From Agapetus fuscipes (lineage: Eukaryota; Arthropoda; Insecta; Trichoptera; Glossosomatidae): a stretch of 64,000 nt of DNA. The position numbers were made by a program, and so were the translations under genes. The notes beneath the pieces are model-generated. The model worked only from the letters and a program-made list of their open reading frames with translations. It was not told the DNA's origin and did not search any database. The stretch is from assembly GCA_951799405.1 (NCBI GenBank), contig OX637345.1, forward strand, positions 3,596,001 to 3,660,000, given 5' to 3'. Every line of letters starts with the position of its first letter. Position 1 is the stretch's first letter. Shown piece by piece: positions 30,180 to 39,640 of the stretch.

Positions 30180-30680
30180 GACCGGTCCGTAGTTCAGTGG
30201 TAACACTTCGGACTCTGAATGGGAAGGTTGTGGGTTCGGTTCCCGGCGGAGCACAAAAAGTATACCATTTATATTTTCAAATTTGCTCTTGCTGGGTTGC
30301 AAAATTCATAAACCTTTACAAATGACCGGTCACCAAAGGTCCATCCAGCTTTACAGCAACTGGGTCTTGCTTGAGAATTGGCGCTTTGTAGCGACGACGA
30401 TCAAGCTCGTAAAAAGGTCGATAGCTCAATTGGTAGAATGCTTGCATTCCATGCCGAGAGCAAGGGTTCGATCTCAAGGTTTACTCAGCCTTCACAAGAA
30501 ATAAGAACCAGCCCCCCCCGGGAGCTGGGAAACCCCCACTTCAAACTGAAAGTGGTTGGTGTGAGGCCAGCCTCCTTACCTGTAAAAATAAATAGGTCCC
30601 GAATCGCCACATGCCACCCCTTCGGGAATAACGCAGGCAAGAAGTTACACTATATGTGTAGGTTATTTGCATTAGTTGCA
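30180..30680 (+). repeat. tS-A/tS-B composite SINE, plus strand
   Basis: tS-A head and body (30180-30415, B box GGGTTCGGTTCCCGGCGG) run into tS-B (30416-30680) through ATCAAGCTCGTAAAAAGGTC. tS-B has an internal deletion just after its B box (GGGTTCGATCTCAAGG) but keeps the CACTTCAAACTG and TACACTATATGTGTAGG parts. Same junction as at 20804 and 53158. Confidence 0.9.
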
Positions 30681-30682
30681 TT

Positions 30683-30918
30683 ATAAGTTGCAAAGATATA
30701 TCACATTTAAGATTCATATTAAATGCATTACCACAAGCAGACCCGTACAAGTTTGCACTCACACATGCCGCGTGTGGATTTGTAACATAAAAACCCAATC
30801 CCAAATGAACACAAGCCATACAACTCTTGCCGACCTTTCCTGAAACAGAGGTAACACTGGCAAAGTAAACCATTTTTTACAGTAGGGATGGTCAGCCTCA
30901 TACCAACCTATTAGTCAA
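30683..30918 (-). repeat. RTE-A 3'UTR, nearly complete
   Basis: ATAAGTTGCAAAGATATATC through CCAACCTATTAGTCAAGAA. Confidence 0.9.
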
Positions 30919-31239
30919 GAAAACATAATACTGACTCACAATTCGGTACAATTTCATTAACTTCAAATATTGATCGTAATGCACAGAAAACTTCTTCCAG
31001 AAAGATTAGGTTTCAATATTATGTACATACCTGTACGTATCCATTAAGTGAAAACTTTTATAAGAAGCAGAAGTTCGAAAGGGTTTCACAACCAATCGGT
31101 CACAGACAGCTCGGTCATGGACAAATCGGTCACTAGACAGTTCATCCACGCGACTTTCCGGTAAACGACATATCGGTCAAATACAATATTGGTCCACAGA
31201 CAGCTCCAACACAGAAAACTAATAATAGTAATTACAAAT

Positions 31240-31660
31240 TAAAGTAATTAAACTGAGCGGATATTGTACGCACCGTTATGGAAAAATTTCCGTCATTCTC
31301 GAAGTTTCGTTGGTGACGTAGCCAACGTCTTCAGGAGACACCCTCTCGGTACAGTGACTGAAGATGGACCCTTGTATGCATCATTTCTATAAATTTGGCA
31401 ACTGTTAAGTAAAAGTAGTAATTACGGGCGTTTGACAAATTTACAATTATAGTAACTGCACAGTTAGGTTATTAAAATTTTCGGATATTAGTCGTTACCA
31501 GAGAGAGTGTCTCTTGAAGACGTTTCCTACGTCGCCAAGTAATGTAAGTTCTCCTCTAACGGTTCGTCTAATATCCGACAAGCTTAATTGCTCAACTGTG
31601 TAGTTATTGCAATTGTAAATTATATCAAACGACCTCAAATCCAGCTTAAACCAAGTAATT
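31240..31660. repeat. Penelope-like repeats in inverted orientation
   Basis: 31240-31460 (minus sense) has CGAAGTTTCGTTGGTGACG, TAGCCAACGTCTTCAGGAGA. 31440-31660 (plus sense) has GTGTCTCTTGAAGACGTTTC, CTACGTCGCC and the flank CGTCTAATATCCGACA. Both match 18310-18560. The arms GTTGG...CCAAC followed by GAAAC resemble a hammerhead helix II and core. Confidence 0.6.
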
Positions 31661-31677
31661 ACAAACAGTGCTATTCT

Positions 31678-31899
31678 TAGACATTTTAATCCCCCGTTGA
31701 GCCCACGCTTTGACAAACTAATGATGCATTTGTATGAAGACCGGTCAATTCAAGATGTCCGCAAGTGAACAGCTGATTAGTCTTCACACAAATATTACCG
31801 AAATTCGGTCAGGTATGAGAAATGAGACTTTCAGCTCAGACATCGTTAGTTTGTCAAAGCGTGGGCTCAACCGAAGACTAAAATGTCTAATAATAGCCC
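31678..31899. mobile_element. MITE-3, second copy
   Basis: Same ends (GTGCTATTCTTAGACATTTT; right end TCTAATAATAGCCCC) and interior CTTTGACAAACTAATGATGC as 28645-28842. Confidence 0.82.
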
Positions 31900-32062
31900 C
31901 GAATGATTTTTGGAGAGCAAGTTTTCTGTGTTAGGGCGCTCTGTGTACCTATATTGTATGCGCCCGAAATGTCGTTGACCGAAATGTCGTGTGGGTGATT
32001 TTTCCATGGATTAGCTGTCTGTGGACGAGTTTGTCGTGACACGGTTCCGAAGATGTGCATCG

Positions 32063-32194
32063 CCTCTGACGTCATCGGGCCGCGTTGATTAAATCCTAAG
32101 CGGAGAAATTACTTTGGCATTACTTCAAACTGCTGACGTCACGGCACGATACCTACTCAATTTGCGCGGGATCGATACTCATCTGGAAACCGTG
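32063..32194. other. no gene seen
   Basis: Contains CTGACGTCACGG; no family recognised. Confidence 0.3.
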
Positions 32195-32810
32195 CAAATT
32201 GGATTTTAAAAATGCATTAAAATTCATTAGATTTTACCGTCAAATTGTAGGTAATAATGCATTAAAATTCATTAGATTTTACCGACAAATTGTAATAATG
32301 CATTAAAATTCATTAGATTATACCGTCAAATTGTAATAATGTATTAAAATTCATTAGATTTTACCGACAAATTGTAATAATGCTAAAAATTCATTCGATT
32401 TTACCGTCAAATTGTAATAATGCATTAAAATTCATTAGATTTTAATTTGAAATTGTAATAATGCATTAAAATTCATTAGATTTTACCGTCAAATTGTAAT
32501 AATGCATTGGGAAATTTTTAAGGATGTAGGCATTTTAAATTATATGTATCCACTTTTTTGTTTATTGCAACTGTGTCTGTATCTGTTTTTTCTCCTAATA
32601 AAGTAAAATAAAATAAAATAAAATATCAATAAAAAAAAAAAAAATAAAAAAAAAAAAAAAAACCATTAGATTTTACCGTCAAATTGTAATAATGCATTAA
32701 AATTCATTATATTTTACTGTCAAATTGTAATGATGCATTAAAATTCATTCGATTTTAATGTGAATTTGTGATAATGCATTAAAAATCATTAGATTTTTAA
32801 CATTAAATCA
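32195..32810 (+). repeat. 41-bp minisatellite, about 11 copies, with an insertion
   Basis: Unit AATGCATTAAAATTCATTAG + ATTTTACCGTCAAATTGTAAT. Regular from 32205 to 32505 and resuming at 32664 to 32800. Confidence 0.92.
32508..32663 (+). mobile_element. poly(A)-tailed retroposon piece inside the minisatellite
   Basis: About 150 bases with TCTCCTAATAAAGTAAAATA, an AAAAT microsatellite and a long A-rich tail, placed between two minisatellite units. Looks like the 3' end of a LINE transcript. Confidence 0.7.
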
Positions 32811-33059
32811 TGATATTTTGTATCGTTTGAGTATTAACACTGTAAAAATTTAATTATGAATTCATGAAATTGTAATGGAATCACATACTTATAATATTTT
32901 TGTTAAAATGACACATTCAAATTGCAAGGCAAGAAATGTGTTGTCGTTCAGTGGTGTTTCTAAGGAAAGAGCAAACAAATATTTTACAAAAAACCATAAA
33001 AACTATTTTTCTTTATTGGTTACAATGTGTATTTTCTCTTTTTTCTGTAAAGATACCAA
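32811..33059. other. no gene seen
   Basis: Contains GTTTGAGTATTAACACTGTA, a piece of the Penelope-like repeat of 63608-63830. Confidence 0.4.
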
Positions 33060-33200
33060 GAACGTGGCATCAAGTTACACTATACGTGTAGCTTAATTGC
33101 GTTCTTTTTTTATGCAGCATGAGTAAGAACACAAGTATTTGTTTGAGGACTTAGTGTGAGTATCGAATTGAATATTTCATTGCAACTTAGATTATAGTAG
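33060..33200. repeat. tS-B tail scrap (+) and RTE-A terminus (+)
   Basis: 33060-33115 has AAGTTACACTATACGTGTAG; 33117-33197 is the last part of an RTE-A 3'UTR, ending CATTGCAACTTAGATTATAG. Confidence 0.65.
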
Positions 33201-33584
33201 GTCCATCATTCCTCTTATTGAACTGATCACTGCGTTAACAAATAGACGCTTGTAAAACTAGAATAATTCTTTGTCGATGTTTAAACGTTTTCGAATAATA
33301 TTGTTTTCAAAGCCACTTTCCTCCTACTGCAAATCACATTTCTCACCTCTCTCATACACATCCACACTTCTCTCTCTCATACTTCATCCACCATTTCCGG
33401 CGGAAGTTCTTACCTATTCAATACATTTTCACATTATGCTCTTGTTACATTGAAACCTCGACTGCTGAATCTATAATACTGAATTTTCAATACTTTTATT
33501 AATGTACTTAAATTTCCTTTTCTTTGATTGTTATTTTAAAAAGTAATTTGTAATTTATTTATTTTTTTCTCCCTCCTATGTTCA
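33201..33584. other. no gene seen
   Basis: Pyrimidine-rich intron sequence (33300-33430) then AT-rich. Confidence 0.3.
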
Positions 33585-34200
33585 TAATAGTGCGGTTTTT
33601 TCTGAATTCAGTTTGAACGTCATCGGTGACAATATACACTCTTGTCTTACTCCTCTCTTGACTTTAATGATTTGGGTGTTTTTTCGTTAATTAGCGTATC
33701 ATTTCTAACTCTGAATGAAGGAATGGTGTCTTACTCTGCAGGTGCGGTCCATTCTGAATGCAGTTTGAACAGTATAGGTGGCAGTATAAATCCTTGTCTT
33801 ACTCCTCTTCTTACTGGAAAGATTCTGTATATTCTGAATCCAGTTTGAACAGCATTGGTGACAGTATAGATCCTTGTCTTACTCCTATCCCTACTGAAAT
33901 GATTCTGTATATTATGAATGCATTTTGAACAGCAGCGGTGATAGTATAGACTCTTGTCTATACTGTCTTCTCTCTTGACTGTAAAAATGTGAGTGTTACT
34001 TTCGTCAATAAGATTATCATATCTCTCTCTGACTAAATGAATATCTCTTTACTCTGTAGGTGCGGTCCATTCTGTATACAGTTTAAATAGCATCGGTGAC
34101 AGTATAGACCCTTGTCTTACTCCTTTCTTTACTGTATAGATTGATTTGGGGGTTTTTTTAGTCAATTAGCTTATCACGTCTCTCTTTGACTAAATATATG
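33585..34200 (-). repeat. degenerate tandem of an RT segment, five copies, before exon 2
   Basis: Copies near 33595, 33752, 33835, 33910 and 34065. On the minus strand the last reads GVRQGSILSPMLFKLYTEW, the conserved G.RQG..LSP..F motif of LINE reverse transcriptase (RTE/I type). Between copies lies GATTTGGGTGTTTTTT..GTC..TTAGC.TATCA and a TCTTTACTCTGTAGGTGCGG or ACTCTGCAGGTGCGG segment that resembles the exon 2 acceptor region CACCCTGCAG|GTATCGG. Confidence 0.82.
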
Positions 34201-34216
34201 TCTTTTCACCCTGCAG

Positions 34217-34383
34217 GTATCGGCGCTTCACATGGTGGTGGGTTCCCTGCTCCTGGGCGGGGTCCTCCTGGTGGTGGGGCTGGTACAGCTGTCTCCAGGA
34301 GCTGAAGCAGCCGCACACAGGTACTACCTGCTGGCTGCTGGTGCCGCCTTCATCTGTCTGGGACTCGCAATGACTGCTCTCAG
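34217..34383 (+). CDS. gene 1, coding exon 2 (two membrane segments)
   Basis: Acceptor TTTCACCCTGCAG|GTATCGG, donor GCTCTCAG|GTAACG. It encodes 55 codons plus two bases, phase 0 in and phase 2 out, joining exon 1 directly. Residues 58-112 of the protein: VSALH, then a hydrophobic segment MVVGSLLLGGVLLVVGLVQL (about 63-82), a short polar loop SPGAEAAAHR, and a second hydrophobic segment YYLLAAGAAFICLGLAMTAL (about 93-112). Two adjacent helices with a tight loop suggest a small hairpin membrane protein with both tails on the same side. I do not recognise the family. GC content is far above the flanking intron. Confidence 0.85.
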
Positions 34384-34907
34384 GTAACGCATTGCTAAGA
34401 TTTTACTTGAGGCTCTTTTTAATCATATTTCTACAAGATTTATTTTAGCCGCAGAAGAAGCCGAACTTTCCTGGCAGTAAGAATAGTCACATTGAATTTA
34501 AAAAATTAAAAAGTTTCTTGCAAGTAGATCAAAAAAAAAATATTACACGATATAAAATGTTGTGCGTTTCAACAAACGATACACATACAAAGCAAAAAAA
34601 AAAAAAACGGTGGAATGCGAAACACAAAAAGGTCGAAAAACAGATTTTCAGATCTCGGTGTTTGCATTTTGATGGGGACCCTTTCCAGGTTGTCCTCTGC
34701 GGGAAGAAAAGGTTGTTTTTTTTTTCATCTCAAAGGTGAAATTATTTACGAACGGGCTTTTTTCAGGAAAACGCGAGCGGCCTCTATTTGTTCAAACGGA
34801 AGAAAAAGCTACCAAGTACCTCGAGTTAAAAACATTACGAATATAAAACTCACCTACGCTGCGTAGTTACAAGAAAAATGTATGAAAACTGAATCACTCA
34901 CCAAGAG
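34384..34907. other. no gene seen
   Basis: Intron start, then A-rich runs. A frame at 34615-34866 shows no family likeness. Confidence 0.35.
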
Positions 34908-35090
34908 TGCTGGGAATCATTACTTATTCAATGCATGCCTACAAGCAGACGCGTATAAGTGCACGCTTACACATGCTGCATGCGTAATAACAAAATAAGA
35001 CATTCCTAAAACAGGGGGGATGTTGGCAAAGTGAGCCATTTCCTTATACAAGGGTGTGCTGGCAAAGTGAATTATTTGTTACGTCAAATT
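34908..35090 (-). repeat. RTE-A 3'UTR fragment (diverged)
   Basis: AATGCATGCCTACAAGCAGA, CATGCTGCATGCGTAATAAC and AACAGGGGGGATGTTGGCAA. Confidence 0.75.
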
Positions 35091-35104
35091 TAAAAACAAG
35101 GTTT

Positions 35105-35355
35105 GACCGGTCCGCAGTCTAAATGGAAGGTTGTTGGTTCAAATACCGGCGGAGCACAAAAAATATATCGCTTATATTTTCAAATATTCTCTTCGCTGGA
35201 TTAAAAATTCATATACTTTTACCAAAGACCGGTCACTAAAGGTCCATCCAGCTTTACGGCACCTTGGTCTTGTTGAGTAATGGCGCTTTGGTCAGCGACA
35301 ACCCAACCAAGCTTGCTCTTGAGATATGATTCACAAAAAACAGCGCTTATTCCTC
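35105..35355 (+). repeat. tS-A SINE (diverged)
   Basis: Head ACCGGTCCGCAGTCTAAATG, B box GGTTCAAATACCGGCGGAGC, and a worn tail GCTCTTGAGATATGATTCAC. Confidence 0.82.
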
Positions 35356-35826
35356 AAATACATAAATCCGTCAACTTTTACCGACCTTCCTTGAAACAGG
35401 GGTGCTGGTCGGACTTTTTGTTGAAATATTGATGTTCGGCGCTGACTTTAATTTCGATGATGCGGGATGTGAGATGACTTGAAAGATGTAGTTTAGTTAA
35501 ACAATTTAATTGGCCTTTATTCCATAAAGATTACAAGGAGTTTTTACAAAGGATTACGTGAATAAAATTAGATGAACAGGTTGAGACAAGTTACCAGTGC
35601 GACGTTCAAGAGAGAAAGAGGGAAGTTGGTTTTTAATATGCTTGCGACGTCTGTCAGAAATGCAATACCAACCCAACAAAAAGTACCAAAGACAACAAGA
35701 TTAATATTCTTGGTAGGTATATTATTTTAATTAGCTTGGTCATATTAAATTTGGACCAGGTGCATTGGTACAGTGAATCATTTTTTACAGTATGTTCAAC
35801 CTCATACCAACCTACAAACAAGATAA
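35356..35826 (-). repeat. RTE-A fragment split by an insertion
   Basis: 35356-35406 (AACTTTTACCGACCTTCC, AACAGGGGTG) and 35759-35826 (GCATTGGTACAGTGAATCAT to CAACCTACAAACAAG) are two parts of one copy. Confidence 0.78.
35407..35758. mobile_element. ~352 bp insertion with CTGGTC ends
   Basis: Begins CTGGTCGGAC and ends TTTGGACCAG, a short inverted pair, with GTG or GGTG repeated at both borders. Family unknown. Confidence 0.55.
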
Positions 35827-36337
35827 ATTATGCTATTTTTCAGGAAAACGCTATGGTCGAGTTTAAACGAAAATTTTCAGTCTCGAGGTAGGTTGAATTT
35901 TTTTTCGCTTCGTTGGCGAATTTTTTTTTCCCGTAGACTCATTAATATCAGCTAGGATCTAGATGAAGAAATTTAATTAAAAATGTTGGGAATGATTTTT
36001 TTGCACCTGCGAAAATTACAAATCTCGCACGGAAAAACGTCTTTCTTGTAAGCTTAATGAAACTTCATACCGCTTCGATTTACTTGGATTCAAATTAATA
36101 AAACTTCGGTTAAATTATTTTATAAATTATATTGTCCTACTTGGTTGTCATTTTGTAAATTTGCTCACATTCGGTTGACAGTTTAAATTTTGGTACATCT
36201 CGCTTAACGGATCGAGTACTAATCGCATAGTGATGCCCTCCAAAGCACTGCAATCTGTATTTATAGGTGACTAAAGGCTCTTTTTACCGTACATCAGACC
36301 ATGTCAGAATGGTCTCGAGTAGAAGCTTCGAGTAAAC
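35827..36337. other. no gene seen
   Basis: AT-rich intron sequence. Confidence 0.3.
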
Positions 36338-36767
36338 AAGAGTAGGTACAACACCTTCTCTCAGGGTCAGTCTCCCCTCCGCTGACCCACGCCTTGTATA
36401 TCCATCCCATCCGGGGATGTGTCACAGGACTCGCATGCAAAAGTTATGTGAGATGCGAGTGGCAGAAGGCCCTCCCGTGAAGCTACACTTTCCCAAGTGT
36501 TTACACACAGCAAATGAGGCTCAGAAATCACTGAAAGATTATAGCCGTGAGGGTTTAGGGCTCGATAATTTTAAATTTACAAACAAAAATGCAAAGTGAT
36601 TCTGAGCATCCAAACATATGACTTAAGGCCTAGAATGCGAGATGCTACTACTGAGACTGTTCGGGAGGCGCTCTCCTGACTAAGTGGCCAACCACCATAG
36701 AGGCGGAAAAGAATAGAGAAAATAGAAAGAATGTCGGTCTAATTAGACCGAAAAGAGTAGGTACAAC
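36338..36767 (+). mobile_element. 400 bp insertion with a 15-bp direct repeat
   Basis: AAGAGTAGGTACAAC occurs exactly at 36338-36352 and 36753-36767. The segment between is CG-richer at its start (CTCCCCTCCGCTGACCCACG) and ends with the palindrome TCGGTCTAATTAGACCGA. A 15-base duplication is typical of LINE-driven retroposition. No A/B boxes are seen, and a short frame at 36417-36599 has no known domain. Confidence 0.7.
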
Positions 36768-37021
36768 CCACCAAATACGTTAAGACACACGTAGGTATAC
36801 AAGTAAGTAAAAACACACAATCATAAATAAACATACACAGACATAAACTCACACATTCGGAACAATACGTTTGTACAAAATATATATTAAACTTTTGGAG
36901 GTATCTAAAACACTGAGTATACTGCACACAGAAGGCGTTGAAACATTATTCAAAGGAAAAAGGCTTGGACTCAAACATTGAAAAGCAGAATTTTTATTAA
37001 TCGAATTTCAGATTCATAATA
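36768..37021. other. no gene seen
   Basis: Unassigned intron sequence. Confidence 0.3.
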
Positions 37022-37130
37022 AATATGTTGGTATGAGGCTGACCGTGCATAATGTAAAATCTGGATCACTTTTGCAAATGCCGCCCCGGTTTCTGGGAAA
37101 GGTAGCAGAAGTTGTAAGGTTTTTTAATAC
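37022..37130 (+). repeat. RTE-A 3'UTR fragment
   Basis: TATGTTGGTATGAGGCTGAC to GTAGCAGAAGTTGTAAGG, diverged. Confidence 0.75.
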
Positions 37131-37552
37131 AGCCCTTAGCAACAGATAACAAAATATTAGTTCGCATTTCCCCTAGCAACTCGGCTGATTCCATTCCTCT
37201 GATTTTATTTCCAATGTTTTGTATTGACAGAATTTAAAGATTACATCGAACAGCGATTCCATTCGAAATTCAAATTCGTTCTTAATTTGAATATTTGAAT
37301 TATTTCTGAGCTTTTCCAGCCAATGAAAAACAAGATTGTTATTTTCCCTACCCGAAAAAAAATTCAACAAAACAATTTATCTTGAAATTTTGTTTGAATG
37401 TTTATTTTGAAAATATTTTAGTTTTTTTTTTGTTCATCTGCTGTCAGATTAACATTTTTATACAATTTAAAAAGTTTAGTGGATTGTTAAAGAAATTCTG
37501 GCATGCGGAATCATTTTTTCTACATGTAAGGGAGTCAGTCTTACGCAACAAC
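37131..37552. other. no gene seen
   Basis: AT-rich intron sequence. Confidence 0.3.
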
Positions 37553-37860
37553 ACCGGTCCGTAGGCCAAGTGGTAACACTTCGGACTCGTAACTGGAAGG
37601 TTGTTGGTTCGAATCCCGGTGGAGCACAAAAAATATACCATTTATATTTTCAAATTTGCATTTCGCTGGGTTGAAAAATTCATACACCTTTACCAAAGAC
37701 CGGTCATCAAAAAGGTCCATCCAGCCTTACAACAACTGGGTCTTGCTTTAGAATTGGCGCTTTATACAGCGACGACCAAGCTCGCAGAGGGCTCTTGAGG
37801 TGTGATACACACAAAAACAGCGCTCACCAGATAAATCAGCCTAATTTTTTTTTTTTTTTT
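37553..37860 (+). repeat. tS-A SINE, full length
   Basis: Head CCGGTCCGTAGGCCAAGTGG, B box GGTTCGAATCCCGGTGGAGC, tail GGGCTCTTGAGGTGTGATAC and CAGATAAATCAGCC, then a T-run. Confidence 0.92.
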
Positions 37861-38261
37861 AACAGGAACGTTTTTTTTCGTCCTGTCTTTAGTCCAACCT
37901 AGATCACATTTCTCTCACATATTTTAAATGTACTGCATCCATTTCATTTCCACCTGTATCTTGGGAGTATTTTCCTTTTCTTTCACAGCATTATTCTTTC
38001 AGATTATCTTGTATCCTCGTCTTTTTTCTGTACCACTTATCCATGGACCGCGCGCGGGAAAAGATTAATGGCTCTCCGCAAGGATGCGGTGTCTTGAGAC
38101 AGTTCCAGATATTAAATATTTATTCTCCGGGCAGGTACGTTATGAAAGTGCCCAGTTGTGTGTGTTTACGTTTTGCAAAAAAAAAACACATTTCACACAT
38201 TCATATAGCACTTACCAGGCGCGTATACTGCATAGAGAAAAACATGTTTTTTTTCGTGATG
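37861..38261. other. no gene seen
   Basis: Intron sequence without recognised repeats. The frames at 38043-38422 have no domain. Confidence 0.3.
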
Positions 38262-38420
38262 GCAATCGGTCAAAGATAATTTGTCCACAGACAGCTAGTC
38301 CAAGGACAAATAGGTTACACCAACGGTTTCCAAACTGGGGGGCGCGGGCTATGGCCAGGGGAAGCGCGAGAAATGTGACCAGGAGAGGCGCTAAAAACGT
38401 CTCTATAGTAGTATTAGTAT
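38262..38420 (+). repeat. DNA-transposon scraps (long-TIR element and hAT-like end)
   Basis: 38262-38310 (AATCGGTCAAAGATAATTTG, GTCCACAGACAGCTAGTCC) matches the TIR of 31079-32062. 38318-38420 begins CAACGGTTTCCAAACTGGGG with GGGGCGCGGGC, the form of many hAT ends; no right end is visible. Confidence 0.6.
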
Positions 38421-38469
38421 AAGTTTTTTTGGGAAGCAACTTTGAAAATTGCGTGCCTACCTACCCCCC

Positions 38470-38752
38470 TCCCCCTAGTTGTCTAGTGGTAATGCTTCGG
38501 ACTCGTAAATGGAAGGTGTTGGGTTCGAATCCCAGCGAAGCACAAAATTTAAACCATTTATATTTTCAAATTATGCTCTTCGCTGGGTTAAACAATTATT
38601 CTTATACCTTTAAAGGTCCATCCAGCCTTACAGCACTTGGGTCTTGCTTGAGAATTGGCGCATTCCATAGCGACGACCAAGCTCACAGAGGGCTCTTGAG
38701 GTGTGATACACACAAAAACAGTGCTCACCAAATAAATCATCCTAATATTAGA
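38470..38752 (+). repeat. tS-A SINE, nearly full length
   Basis: A-box region AGTTGTCTAGTGGTAATGC, B box GGTTCGAATCCCAGCGAAGC, and tail CTCTTGAGGTGTGATACACA ending CAAATAAATCATCCTAATAT. Confidence 0.9.
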
Positions 38753-38884
38753 TATTATCATTATTATTCATCCACAGGACTTTTCTGTCACATGCAATAT
38801 AGGTCCATCCCTGCTCCCCAGTGTTAACAACCATCCTTGACAGCCTCAAACTCCTACTTATCAATTTTGTATTCTTTTGTTTAG

Positions 38885-39149
38885 ATGTTTCTGCATGCAC
38901 TGCCACGTGAAAGGAGTAGGAGGACCATCAGCCGGCACTCCTGGAACAGTCGGAGGACGTTCCTCTTCAGGAGTTCACGTGGGAACAGCGCCGCACACCG
39001 TCAGCTCCATCGAGGGTCTGGTCACGCCTCCCAACCATCACCACAGCAACAACCACCACCACCACCATCATCATCACCATCAGTCTTCCACCACCCCGGC
39101 ATCAGAAGCGGATGCCCTCATCCGTCCGCCGGCACCAGAAAAGACTTAA
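38885..39149 (+). CDS. gene 1, last coding exon (Cys cluster and His-rich tail)
   Basis: Acceptor TATTCTTTTGTTTAG|ATG. Its first base completes the split Arg codon of exon 2, after which 87 codons run to TAA at 39147-39149. It starts CFCMHCHVKG directly after the second membrane segment; this cluster of Cys and His could be palmitoylated or bind metal (inference). Then come Gly/Ser/Thr-rich segments, a His tract (NNHHHHHHHHHQ, preceded by HHHS), and the end ALIRPPAPEKT. Total protein: 57 + 55 + 1 + 87 = 200 residues. The His tract is encoded by mixed CAC and CAT codons, so it is not a pure recent microsatellite. A candidate poly(A) signal lies at 39318. Confidence 0.82.
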
Positions 39150-39317
39150 GCTGGAAAGAAATGCGTTGCTTGAAAGCGATATACAACTGAATGTATTTTG
39201 TGGTACTGCTTTATTTTTTCGAAGATCATACATCAGTGGCCTAATAACACGATTCCCATCGTCTTTCTTTCTGCGAAAAGTAGGTAATCTATAAAAGTAT
39301 TTATTTAATTAGTAAAA

Positions 39318-39323
39318 AATAAA
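39318..39323 (+). promoter_or_regulatory. candidate poly(A) signal of gene 1
   Basis: AATAAA about 170 bases after the stop codon, followed by a T-rich stretch at 39328-39336. First such signal downstream. Confidence 0.5.
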
Positions 39324-39576
39324 CTTACTTTTTTTAAAACCGCGCGAACTTCCTTCGATCGCAGACTGACAAACACAGCCGCATACACTCGACTCTCGAT
39401 TCCTGACGGACCTACCGGCTTGTTGTTCCGGTAAACTATGGTATGGTTTCTCAATCGGGTTACGTTCTGAAAATAATCACTCCAATATCATGCAGAGACA
39501 GAAAAACATGTTTTTTTTTTTCAATTTTTTACTCGTCTTAACTAACCATTTTTTGTGTGCCGTTTTTTCTGTTGCT
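39324..39576. other. no gene seen
   Basis: Unassigned 3' flank. Confidence 0.3.
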
Positions 39577-39640
39577 ATCCGGTCGATGGCTCAGTTGGTA
39601 GAATGCTTGCATCCCATGCCAAAAGCTAGGGTTCGAGTAG
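39577..39640 (+). repeat. tS-B head only
   Basis: CGGTCGATGGCTCAGTTGG and AGGGTTCGAG; ends just at the B box. Confidence 0.8.

Larger units (their letters stand above)
31079..32062. mobile_element. DNA element with ~125 bp terminal inverted repeats
   Basis: 31085-31215 and 31925-32055 are inverted relatives: CACAGACAGCT, CATGGACAAATC-type, ACGACAT..CGGTC, ATACAATAT.GGT and CTAACACAGAAAACT blocks recur in the same order. A shorter piece lies at 38262-38310. The interior holds Penelope-like repeats and MITE-3, so the element is a nest. Family unknown, no transposase. Confidence 0.7.

Noticed and set aside
28937..30270. Possible tRNA genes at sites with good A and B boxes (29819, 30180, also 14044, 58930)
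   Set aside because: Each has a long conserved non-tRNA body and recurs many times; they are SINE heads without a proper acceptor stem.
38885..39190. Alternative frame rich in Pro and Ser over the last exon
   Set aside because: It is out of phase with exon 2; the chosen frame gives a clean junction and a stop.
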